DNA from: an uncultured Chloroflexota bacterium
GTDB taxonomy: Bacteria; Chloroflexota; Anaerolineae; Aggregatilineales; Phototrophicaceae
Reading direction: 5' to 3'
DNA: 23,370 nucleotides
NCBI GenBank assembly: GCA_903904765.1
Contig: CAIVEA010000797.1
Coordinates: forward strand, 1 to 23,370
Shown in pieces: positions 13,912-20,763 of the stretch (position 1 is the first letter of the stretch; every line of letters starts with the position of its first letter). The notes beneath the pieces were generated by a model. It saw only the letters and a list, made by a program, of their open reading frames with translations. It was not told the DNA's origin and did no database searches. The position numbers and the translations under genes are program-made.

Positions 13912-14157
13912 TTATCCGGTCTTTTGCAGGCGCACAGACGGGCGGTAATCGGCTCGCAACGGTTCAATAGCTGAGATTGGCACTGTCACCACATCAACCG
14001 ATTCGCCCAGCGCATTGAAAATTTCCAGAATCGCGCCAGCCTCGCCTGTTTGAACGGGTAGGAAATCAATATACATGGCGGTATCGCCCTGTTTGAGATT
14101 GGCTTCGGGAATATCGCGGGTCAGTGCCACACGGGTATAGAGTTCAGGCTGAGTCAT
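13912..14157 (-). CDS. DUF4926-like small protein
   Basis: An 81-residue protein. The pattern VALTRDIPEANLKQGDTAMYIDFLP, with an SH3-like beta-rich core and a VVTVPISAIEPL ending, matches the small DUF4926 family (usually 60-75 residues). No catalytic residues are evident. GGAGG lies about seven bases upstream of the ATG. The start overlaps the end of the upstream DUF6883-like gene by 14 bases. As I recall, DUF6883 and DUF4926 genes often occur as neighbours in bacteria, which supports the assignment; their joint role is not known to me. A toxin/antitoxin or immunity role has been guessed for such small pairs, but nothing in the sequence proves it. Confidence 0.75.
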   Translation of the reverse strand: MTQPELYTRVALTRDIPEANLKQGDTAMYIDFLPVQTGEAGAILEIFNALGESVDVVTVPISAIEPLRADYRPSVRLQKTG

Positions 14158-14357
14158 TTGTCTTCCTCCGAGGTTTTAACGTCACGAAACGGTAAAGACC
14201 ATCTTGTTCCGTTCGCATAATCCAAATCGTGACCACCAGCAAATCACGCTTGTTGACCCCTTTGAGCGAACCTTCTACGCGATAATACATGCCGCAACTG
14301 TTCCGCTTCTGCATCCATGCGGCGGATGTAAGCGTCAAACCAATCCCTTTTTTCTAC
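14144..14357 (-). pseudogene. DUF6883-like gene, truncated and frameshifted
   Basis: The 3' frame encodes MYYRVEGSLKG, LLVVTIWIMRTEQDG and YRFVTLKPRR, resembling the core of DUF6883-type proteins. Just upstream, a different frame encodes KRDWFDAYIRRMDAEAEQLR, which also looks like genuine protein. Removing one base near 14291 would join the two as AEQLR-MYYRVEG. The 5' part ends after about 12 more codons at the hairpin and promoter-like site near 14381-14422, with no start codon, so the original N-terminus seems lost. A shortened product could still be made from ATG 14314 or ATG 14290. The stop overlaps the start of the DUF4926 gene. The alternative is a short intact protein with an odd N-terminus; I think decay or a sequence error is more likely. 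Confidence 0.55.
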
Positions 14358-14380
14358 GCACGGACGACGAGCATAAAACG

Positions 14381-14386
14381 ATTGTA
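14381..14386 (-). promoter_or_regulatory. Extended -10 site before the DUF6883/DUF4926 pair
   Basis: TGCTACAAT on the minus strand, an extended -10 arrangement, though the -35 position lacks a good match. Transcription would begin near 14374, inside what remains of the 5' end of the DUF6883-like gene. Confidence 0.4.
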
Positions 14387-14394
14387 GCACGAAT

Positions 14395-14422
14395 GAGAGC
14401 CGCCCTGACCGGGGCGGCTCTC
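14395..14422 (-). terminator. Hairpin after the subtilase gene, probable terminator
   Basis: GAGAGCCGCCC and GGGCGGCTCTC form a perfect 11-bp stem with a six-base loop, 66 bases past the subtilase stop. The tail on the minus strand (ATTCGTGC) is not a clean T-run, so termination may be weak or factor-assisted. The sequence is closely related to the hairpin at 18423-18446 on the other side of the subtilase gene. Confidence 0.6.
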
Positions 14423-14488
14423 TGTGTGTTACTAGAGGATGTGTGGCGCGACTTGATGTACGGATACGCGCTTCATCAACAGGTATAT

Positions 14489-17400
14489 CTAGCGCCTTTT
14501 GGTCGGAAGTTTAGATACTTGGAGGGTATACGCCTGTAGGCTGCTCGCCCTTGAAATCGTCCCATCGGGGAGCGAAATGGTGATCGGGCTGGATTGAGCG
14601 CCGGACGATAGCGAACCCGTGACGGTACGCACAGGCTGTCCCCATACTGAAATGGTCACAGTGTAGGCCGCGCTAGTGGTGTTGCAGGGTTTAGTGGTGG
14701 GGTAGTCCACCACTGTAACAGTATAGGTTCCATTCGGTACCGTATTTGACCACGCAACCGTCTCCTTCGGCACGATTCTGCTCGAACCCGTACAACTACT
14801 GGAATCGACATTGATGAACCCACTTGTTGAGGAAGTTGAGTTTCCATAATAGATATGGTTCCCATTTGGCTCCCACAAATGCAGATCAAGATCCGCTTTC
14901 CCAATCCATTGTACAGATACCACGAGTTGCGACGCGCTGACCGTCAAACTACGCGCTGCGCTCCAATCGCCAGATGCACTATTCACCAGAGCACGCACAC
15001 GCCAATAGTAAGTGCCAGCGGTGAGGTTCGCGGTTGGCGTATAAGAGGTGGTCGTGGCTGAATAGGTTCCGGCTCTTGTGAAACTCGCATTATTGGCGAT
15101 CTGTATCTGATAACTGGTGGCTCCGTCTATGCTTCCCCATGTGAAAGTGGGGCGCAACGACTGTGATACGCCATCACTCGGCGTTAACAAGGTGGGTACG
15201 GTGTTAGCGGTACTCAGCATGAAGCTGAATGGGGCGCTGTAGTTGCGCCATGTACGACTGACGTAGGCACGAACTCGCCAATAGTAGGTGACACCTTTCG
15301 TGAGATTGGTATTCCACGTTAAAGTTGTTGATGTGGTCAAGCGCGTGGTCGGTGTGGTAAACGCAGCATCTGTCGCCACTTGAATATCGTATTTGGTCGC
15401 GCTTGTCACCCGTCCCCAAGTGAAAGTGGGGCGGAGTACGATATACAAGGTGCTGCCATCAATCGGGGATGTCAAAACCGGTATGTCAACAAGTGAACTG
15501 GTCGGTGTGAGCGTGATAGTAGGTGTGGCACTTGGCGTACCCGGTGTGGCATCAGTGGGCGTGGCACTAGGAGTCACCTCAGTAGGGGTACTGTTAATGG
15601 CAGTTGTCGCTGTAGGCGTGGGTGTGCGCGTCAGCGTCGGTATCAGTGTCGGGGTGCGTGTGGCAGTAGGCACGGTTATTCCGTTTTGCACAGCCGCCAA
15701 CGCATTGATGCGCGGGAAGGTAAGACCATTGCGGGCATCCAACACCGAGACACCCGTAGACTTCATCTTAGCGACCAATTGGGCTACTGTGAGGCTGGGA
15801 TTTTGCTGGAACAACAGTGCTGCCACCCCCACCGCCATCGGGGTCGCCATAGATGTCCCTTCCCATGTAGCGCTCCCGCCTCCGGGAACAGAGGATGTGA
15901 TGTATGAACCGGGGGCGAGCAAATCCAGCGTACTGTTGCCATTCGAGTAGCTTGTGACCTTATTGATAGAAGCGCCACGGTCATAGACTGCGCCGATGGA
16001 GATGGCGTTCTGAAGGCAACCCGGCGAACTGACCTGCGTGGAAGAGCCGTCATTGCCGCTGGCGACAAACACAGCCACACCGGCACTGGTCAACCGATTG
16101 ACGACATTTGCACCAGCAGCATCCGAAGAGTCGCAATAGCCGCTGTATAAGCCGCCGCCGAGACTCATGTTCACTGCACGGATATTGTAGGTTGTACGGT
16201 TGGTATAGACCCACTCCAACCCCAATAGAATGTCCGACCAACTGCCGCTGCCCGCATCACTGAGAATTTTGATCGCCACAATGCCTGCACCATTGGCAAT
16301 CCCGCGATTGGTGGCATTGTTAGAGGTGATGATGCCGGCTACATGCGTCCCGTGACCATTCCCATCCGCCGCGTTCGTGCCGGTTGTGCCGCCGCCGGGG
16401 CAACCTGACGAGAGGAAGCACCGCTGCGCCACCACGCTATCCGACAGCCACGCATGGGCAGCCGAGATTCCCGTATCCAAGATGGCGACATTCACGCCAG
16501 CACCCGTCAGGCCATAGGTGCTTTCCACCGCTGGCACATTCATCAGGGCGCGGCTTTCCGCGAGGGTGGCACGCATATCACGGTTGAGTTGGACGGCACT
16601 CACCCGCGCATCTTCCTGAAGCGCCACCAGCGCGTTATCGGTGATCTCGGCAGCGAGCGCGGGGACATATTGGAACTGCGCGTTTACATCAACCTGATTG
16701 TCCGGCAGGGCTTCCACAATAGCATCACTGCTGGCATCAATTCGCGCCGTCACCAGATTGTCGGGTACCGATGCCCCTACCGGAGCAGTCGTGTTGAAAT
16801 ACACAATCACATCAGCGGTGCCAGTCGCACGAAGTTCCGAAAGCACATCGGACGCGACACCCGCAGTATCATTCAACAATGCCAGCGGGCTGGCGGTGGC
16901 GACCGCACGAATGCTATCCACAGCAGCCGTGCCAACCGACGACTCAATCCGCAGTTTATGTGCTCCTGCGCTCAACCCCGTCAAACTGGTTGGCTCGATC
17001 ACGCCCGTCGAGGCGCGTACACTCGTCCATGTCCGCAGTGGAATATCATCCACCGCCAGCGTGACACTTGCATCCGCCACACCATTAATGAAGTTCACTG
17101 TAACGGCTGCGCCCCGGAAGAAAAATTCCAGCGCCGCGCCGTTCTCCGCGCTCATCAGGTAGCGTCCGCCATTGGCTGCCGCATCCACCACTTCCTGCCA
17201 GTTCCCGAAACGGCTGACATCCGAACTTTCCGATTCGATCACCACAGGCAGCGCATTGGCTACAGGTGTGACTGTTGGCGTGAGCGTGGGGACGAAAGTT
17301 GCGGTGGGCGGCAGTGTGGGAATCAACGTGGGCGGCGGCACTTCGGTGGGTTGCGGATACTGGTTGTATTCCGTTTCCGGGACAAACACGAAGAGATCAT

Positions 17401-18235
17401 CCGCCCGCAGTGGGGCGACGAGGAGAGAACCATCGGCCTGAGTGCCAGCCGCGCCCGCCACAATTTCAATTTCGCCCGGAGGCAGTGGGGCGGTATCCTG
17501 TGCCACTAGCCATTCCACATCATCAACCATGACGCGCAAGGTGCTGTCCACAGCGGACAAGCGCAGGGTGCGCCATGTGCCGGGGGCAATCGGGGGGACG
17601 ATGACCGACCCCAAAAGCGCGTCCCCTCTAAACAACAACAGCACACCGCTGCTATCTAACGAGGCGGTATAGCGGCCTGCACTGCTCACCCGGAGACTGA
17701 GTTTGGCGCTACCGCCCGTCAACAAGAACCGCATCTGCACGGCAGCGTTGTAGTATGCACCTTTATTGAGTCTAGCCGCATTTAGGCTGTTGGCTTGTAA
17801 GGCGAATCCGGTTTCGTTGGAGACGACGACCCAACCGTCGCTCAGTAGCCAGTGCGATAGATCGCCGTTGTTGAACAGATCGCGTACCAGCAAACGCATG
17901 GACGGTTCCGGTAGCAGGGGCGGCACGGAAGTCCCCGTCGGCGTAAGAGTCGCCACATCCGGGGTGTTGCTGGCTGTTCCTGTAGGTAGTACAGGCGTTT
18001 CAGTCCACAGGTCGGTAGGCGTAACTTCGACAGGAACATCCGTAGGCGGCAGCGGTGCTACCGTTGGCGATTCGGTAGCAGTGGGGATGTCTGCTGTCAT
18101 GGTGGGCGATTCGACAGCGCCCTGTGTGAGTGTTACTGCGACATCCTGTGCAACGGCAACCGTTCCATTGAACCCTGATACCAGAATCAGCATGATGAGG
18201 GTCGAAATCAGCATCGAAACAGTGGTGCGGGACAT
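14489..18235 (-). CDS. Large secreted subtilisin-like serine protease
   Basis: A 1248-residue exported S8 peptidase. A signal peptide (hydrophobic MLISTLIMLILVSGF, cleavage near residue 30) is followed by a Pro/Thr-rich stretch. Then come a beta-sandwich domain of LamG/DUF1080 type (about 115-280), a second beta-sandwich region (about 335-450) and a propeptide-like section. The catalytic domain has Asp587 (VAILDTGIS), His628 (GHGTHVAG) and Ser795 (GTSMATP), so the triad is complete. After a long Thr/Pro linker there are two fibronectin-III-like repeats (PTFTWG..., YYWRVRA in each) and a C-terminal DUF2135/YfaP-like domain (DLDLHLWEPNGNHIYYG). No LPxTG or membrane anchor is visible, so it is probably released or surface-bound through its repeats. 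AAGGGTAGG lies before the ATG. It is a single-gene unit. Confidence 0.95.
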   Translation of the reverse strand: MSRTTVSMLISTLIMLILVSGFNGTVAVAQDVAVTLTQGAVESPTMTADIPTATESPTVAPLPPTDVPVEVTPTDLWTETPVLPTGTASNTPDVATLTPTGTSVPPLLPEPSMRLLVRDLFNNGDLSHWLLSDGWVVVSNETGFALQANSLNAARLNKGAYYNAAVQMRFLLTGGSAKLSLRVSSAGRYTASLDSSGVLLLFRGDALLGSVIVPPIAPGTWRTLRLSAVDSTLRVMVDDVEWLVAQDTAPLPPGEIEIVAGAAGTQADGSLLVAPLRADDLFVFVPETEYNQYPQPTEVPPPTLIPTLPPTATFVPTLTPTVTPVANALPVVIESESSDVSRFGNWQEVVDAAANGGRYLMSAENGAALEFFFRGAAVTVNFINGVADASVTLAVDDIPLRTWTSVRASTGVIEPTSLTGLSAGAHKLRIESSVGTAAVDSIRAVATASPLALLNDTAGVASDVLSELRATGTADVIVYFNTTAPVGASVPDNLVTARIDASSDAIVEALPDNQVDVNAQFQYVPALAAEITDNALVALQEDARVSAVQLNRDMRATLAESRALMNVPAVESTYGLTGAGVNVAILDTGISAAHAWLSDSVVAQRCFLSSGCPGGGTTGTNAADGNGHGTHVAGIITSNNATNRGIANGAGIVAIKILSDAGSGSWSDILLGLEWVYTNRTTYNIRAVNMSLGGGLYSGYCDSSDAAGANVVNRLTSAGVAVFVASGNDGSSTQVSSPGCLQNAISIGAVYDRGASINKVTSYSNGNSTLDLLAPGSYITSSVPGGGSATWEGTSMATPMAVGVAALLFQQNPSLTVAQLVAKMKSTGVSVLDARNGLTFPRINALAAVQNGITVPTATRTPTLIPTLTRTPTPTATTAINSTPTEVTPSATPTDATPGTPSATPTITLTPTSSLVDIPVLTSPIDGSTLYIVLRPTFTWGRVTSATKYDIQVATDAAFTTPTTRLTTSTTLTWNTNLTKGVTYYWRVRAYVSRTWRNYSAPFSFMLSTANTVPTLLTPSDGVSQSLRPTFTWGSIDGATSYQIQIANNASFTRAGTYSATTTSYTPTANLTAGTYYWRVRALVNSASGDWSAARSLTVSASQLVVSVQWIGKADLDLHLWEPNGNHIYYGNSTSSTSGFINVDSSSCTGSSRIVPKETVAWSNTVPNGTYTVTVVDYPTTKPCNTTSAAYTVTISVWGQPVRTVTGSLSSGAQSSPITISLPDGTISRASSLQAYTLQVSKLPTKRR

Positions 18236-18299
18236 GACCTACCCTTTGCTATCAAAATACAAAATGAGACAAACACGACGATTTCGCACAGGTTTTTGC

Positions 18300-18329
18300 A
18301 TAATAATACGTCTATTATCAAGGTGTCAA
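18300..18329 (-). promoter_or_regulatory. Promoter of the subtilase gene
   Basis: A perfect TTGACA (minus strand, 18324-18329) and TATTAT (18300-18305) are separated by 18 bases. A second TATTAT overlaps at 15 bases. Transcription would begin near 18293, about 58 bases before the start codon. The flanking gap is AT-rich, unlike the genes around it. Confidence 0.7.
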
Positions 18330-18422
18330 TCAATAGATTTTTTGTGAAATTTATTAGAATTACATGGTTACTTTTACCGCAAAAACAATACAGTAAAAGC
18401 TTGTATTCCGAAAAAAGTAAAC

Positions 18423-18446
18423 GAGCCGCCCCGACAGGAGCGACTC
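18423..18446 (-). terminator. Terminator of the SDR-family gene
   Basis: On the minus strand GAGTCGCTCC pairs with GGGGCGGCTC around a four-base loop. Two pairs are G-U on this strand but would be C-A mismatches on the plus strand, so it is built for minus-strand RNA. A T-rich tail (GTTTACTTTTTT) follows, 35 bases after the stop. Confidence 0.85.
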
Positions 18447-18480
18447 TATGTGTTTCTCGTAGGAATGGTGTGGCGGGGGG

Positions 18481-19275
18481 TTAGTCGCTGCCGGGGGGTG
18501 TCCAACCGAAGGGCGTGTCCTCGTCCAGCGCATCGAACGTGCCGGGTTTCTTGCCCCGCAGCGGTTCATGCGGGAGCAGCGGCGCGGCGCGGCGGGCTTC
18601 GCGGGCGGTGTTGCGGCGGCGCAAATCCCCCGCGTAGTAGATGGTCTTGCTGCGAGCGCGGTCGAGCGTGATGCGTGCCACACCCCGCGCCAGCATATCT
18701 ACCGGCATGGGGGCGATGCGCCCGAAACCGAACCATGACAGCACGGGCGTGCTGCCCATCAGCGTCATGAGCATGTAGAACGGGTGGCGGCGCTGTCCGC
18801 GCACATAGGCAATCGGGGCGCGAATGATGGTGCTGTTCAACCCCACCCGCCCCATGTACTGTTCGGCCTCGCGCTTGGCGCGGATATAATTCCCGTTCAC
18901 CCAGAACGCCCACACGCTGCTCATCAACACCATGTGCGACACACCATCGCTGACGCACATATTGGCGACGTTACGCGCCGAAACAAAGTTCAGCCAGTTG
19001 TGGTTCAAGCCTTGCGAAGGATCGGCGGTCATGCTGCCCACTGTATGAATCACGCTGGCATGTCCCCGCGCCCGGCCGCGCAGGCTGGCGGGGTTCCACA
19101 TATCAGCGGTGTGCCATTGTAACCGCTCTGCCAGCAGGCCGAGTTTGTTCTCTGCACCGGGGCGCACCAGCAGAGTGACTTCTGCGCCTTCCGCCAGCAG
19201 CGCGGCAGCGATATTGTCGCCCAAAAACGTGCCGCCGCCAGTGACGAGAATGGGTTTACGGCTGCTTGAAACCAT
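18481..19275 (-). CDS. NAD(P)-binding SDR-family protein (epimerase-like)
   Basis: A 264-residue Rossmann-fold protein of the extended/atypical SDR group. VTGGGTFLGDNIAAALLAEGAEVTLLVRP contains the nucleotide-binding TGxxGxxG motif. HASVIHTVG, MVLMSSVWAFWV (Ser for catalysis) and YIRAKREAE (YxxxK, catalytic Tyr and Lys) follow. It looks closest to the NDUFA9-like or nucleoside-diphosphate-sugar epimerase branch, and the substrate is not readable. The C-terminal 60 residues are Arg/Pro-rich and unlike typical epimerases. The start ATG 19275 has only a weak ribosome site (AGAG). It lies alone between a terminator and a gap containing mini-element C. Confidence 0.85.
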   Translation of the reverse strand: MVSSSRKPILVTGGGTFLGDNIAAALLAEGAEVTLLVRPGAENKLGLLAERLQWHTADMWNPASLRGRARGHASVIHTVGSMTADPSQGLNHNWLNFVSARNVANMCVSDGVSHMVLMSSVWAFWVNGNYIRAKREAEQYMGRVGLNSTIIRAPIAYVRGQRRHPFYMLMTLMGSTPVLSWFGFGRIAPMPVDMLARGVARITLDRARSKTIYYAGDLRRRNTAREARRAAPLLPHEPLRGKKPGTFDALDEDTPFGWTPPGSD

Positions 19276-19353
19276 GCGTTCTGTCGTTTCTCTTTCATTC
19301 GGTGCGGCGGATTCTATGCAGATGCCGGCAATTCTTCAAGCATAGGACGATTG

Positions 19354-19420
19354 CCCTCATCCCCGTCCCATACTCCCAAGTGGTAAAGGAGAGTAAAACG
19401 GGAGAAAAGAGGGATGAGAA
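19354..19420. repeat. Mini-element C with CTCATCCC inverted ends
   Basis: CCCTCATCCCC near 19354-19364 is mirrored by GGGATGAG at 19411-19418 (perfect 8-bp ends). ACTCCC near 19372 and GGGAG near 19400 form an inner stem. The 67-base element lies between minus-strand genes, about 79 bases before the SDR start. It has ends like elements A and B. Confidence 0.5.
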
Positions 19421-19450
19421 ACATAAGCATCGGTGAATCAAAACGCGGCG

Positions 19451-19484
19451 CACACCCCGTAAGGCGGCAACCGCGTTTGGTGTG
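19451..19484 (-). terminator. Terminator of the 55-residue protein gene
   Basis: CACACC and GGTGTG close a longer imperfect stem (inner GCGG/CCGC pairing). On the minus strand it is followed by CGCCGCGTTTTGATT. It lies about 22 bases after the stop codon at 19506. Confidence 0.55.
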
Positions 19485-19505
19485 ATGGCAGGTTAAAGGC
19501 GGGCG

Positions 19506-19673
19506 CTAACGATCATACGGGCCGCGCTGGTTGTTCGGGCGCGGGACACGCACGGGAATTGGCACGGGGGCGCGTTTGGGCTGCGGAGGATTAATCAGCC
19601 GTTCGAGGTCATCCAACATCTCGCGCAGACGGGAGCCGATGTTATCCAACACATTGCGCTTGGGCTTCCCCAT
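19506..19673 (-). CDS. Small basic protein of unknown function, 55 aa
   Basis: A short gene reading MGKPKRNVLDNIGSRLREML, then DDLERLINPPQPKRAPVP, and an Arg/Pro-rich tail ending RGPYDR, stop TAG. AAAGGG lies about seven bases before the ATG and a hairpin follows the stop, so it has the parts of a real gene. The N-terminal half is a charged amphipathic helix; the C-terminal half is basic, Pro-rich and probably disordered, which could suit nucleic-acid or membrane-surface binding. I do not recognise the family. Transcription may come from the tRNA-Ala promoter just upstream, since no separate promoter is obvious. Confidence 0.6.
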   Translation of the reverse strand: MGKPKRNVLDNIGSRLREMLDDLERLINPPQPKRAPVPIPVRVPRPNNQRGPYDR

Positions 19674-19804
19674 GTTCAAACCCTTTCTCGTAGCACCGAA
19701 ACGGATGGTTTCCCATACGCTCTTGAGGGGGTAAATTCAAATCCCCCATAACGAAATCATCAGGGGGGAAGGGTACAGGGCTTTGGCTGAAACTTCGGCT
19801 AGAG

Positions 19805-19877
19805 TGGACCTAAAGAGACTCGAACTCTTGACCTCTTCAATGCCATTGAAGCGCTCTCCCAACTGAGCTATAGGCCC
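19805..19877 (-). tRNA. tRNA-Ala, anticodon GGC
   Basis: The minus strand folds as a full cloverleaf of 73 bases. The acceptor GGGCCTA pairs with TAGGTCC, with one G-U pair. The D arm is GCTC/GAGC, the anticodon stem CTTCA/TGAAG with loop ATGGCAT gives anticodon GGC (reads GCC, alanine), and the T arm is AAGAG/CTCTT with TTCGAGT. The discriminator is A. The CCA end is not encoded and must be added after transcription. Confidence 0.97.
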
Positions 19878-19889
19878 GAAGTGAGGGAG

Positions 19890-19918
19890 ATTGTAGCCCC
19901 TTCGCCTACTGATGTCAA
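19890..19918 (-). promoter_or_regulatory. Promoter of tRNA-Ala
   Basis: A consensus TTGACA (19913-19918) and TACAAT (19890-19895) on the minus strand with a 17-base spacer. The -10 ends 12 bases before the first base of the tRNA, so transcription starts just upstream of it. This is the best promoter in the window. Confidence 0.88.
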
Positions 19919-20029
19919 TACGCAAAGAATACAGCCATTTTTATTTTTTGGCTATAGGGCGAATATGATTTTAACGCTATTTTTATGCTTTAGTTGCGAA
20001 ATAGGTACGAAAGTCCTTTTTGTTTGCGG

Positions 20030-20035
20030 TACAAT
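20030..20035 (+). promoter_or_regulatory. Possible -10 box of the creatininase-family gene
   Basis: TACAAT about 38 bases before the start codon at 20073; the -35 position has no good match. It supports the shorter gene start, because a start at 19881 would place this site inside the coding region. Confidence 0.4.
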
Positions 20036-20072
20036 ACGCACTTTAGACAGATGGCGGGAGGAGTGTCGGACG

Positions 20073-20753
20073 ATGCGTTTTGAAGACCTGAACTGGATGG
20101 ATGTGCAACGTTATCTGGAAACCGATGATCGGATCATTCTGATTACCGGCGCGACGGAACAGCACGCCTATTTGAGCCTCTCGACGGATATTCTCATCCC
20201 CAACCGCATCGCACTGGCGGTATCTGAACGCGAGAAGGTGCTGATCGCGCCGCCGCTAAACTTCGGCTATAGTCGCTACTTTGTGGAATTTCCGGGGACG
20301 ATCACCCTCACCCGTTCCACCTTTGAACTGGTTATCCTCGAAATCTTCGAGTGTTTGCTGCATCAGGGTTTTCGACGCTTCTTCTTTATGAACGGGCATG
20401 GCGGCAATCCTGTGCCGGAACGTTTCACAGACTTCACGCAGGACGATTCGATCAAGGTGGTCTGGTATAACTGGTGGCGTTCGCCTGCGGTAAAGGCGTT
20501 CGAAGCGCACAGCGGTATGAAGCTGAACCACGCCAACTGGGGCGAAAACTTCCCCTTCAACCGCGTGGCGGAGTCGCCAGCGGGCATCAAGCCAGATGTG
20601 GATACCACGCTGTTGAGCGACTATGGCAACGGCGGGCGTGAACTGCTGGGCGACGGTAGCTTTGGCGGGGCGTATCAGGTCGAAGACGGCGCAATGCAGC
20701 AGTTGTTCAATATGGTGGTGGACGAAGCCTGCGGCCTGCTGCGCGGGATGTGA
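20073..20753 (+). CDS. Creatininase-family amidohydrolase
   Basis: A 226-residue cytoplasmic metal-dependent amidohydrolase of the creatininase family (also found as mycofactocin or other ring-opening enzymes). Metal-binding positions fit the family: Glu29 and His31 in ITGATEQHAYLSL, Asp39 in STDILIPNRIA, and His109 in FMNGHGGN. The creatininase Glu122 position reads Gly here, as in many family members that are not true creatininases, so the substrate is unknown. The length is slightly short of the usual 240-260. I chose ATG 20073 (MRFEDLNWMDV) because GGAGGAG lies about nine bases upstream. It ends 10 bases before the 3' end of the M3 peptidase gene, which converges on it. Confidence 0.88.
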   Translation: MRFEDLNWMDVQRYLETDDRIILITGATEQHAYLSLSTDILIPNRIALAVSEREKVLIAPPLNFGYSRYFVEFPGTITLTRSTFELVILEIFECLLHQGFRRFFFMNGHGGNPVPERFTDFTQDDSIKVVWYNWWRSPAVKAFEAHSGMKLNHANWGENFPFNRVAESPAGIKPDVDTTLLSDYGNGGRELLGDGSFGGAYQVEDGAMQQLFNMVVDEACGLLRGM

Positions 20754-20763
20754 CCGGGGACGT

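Noticed and set aside
16454..17509. A 351-codon open frame on the plus strand inside the subtilase gene
   Set aside because: It lies antisense to the well-supported protease. Its product is rich in Arg/His with no family features, as expected from a GC-rich shadow frame.
19727..19747. GGGGG/CCCCC inverted repeat as a terminator of tRNA-Ala
   Set aside because: The stem is only five pairs with an 11-base loop, and no T-run follows on the minus strand.
20754..20763. A terminator between the convergent creatininase and M3 peptidase genes
   Set aside because: Only 10 bases separate the two stops and no hairpin is visible; termination may occur inside the opposite gene.
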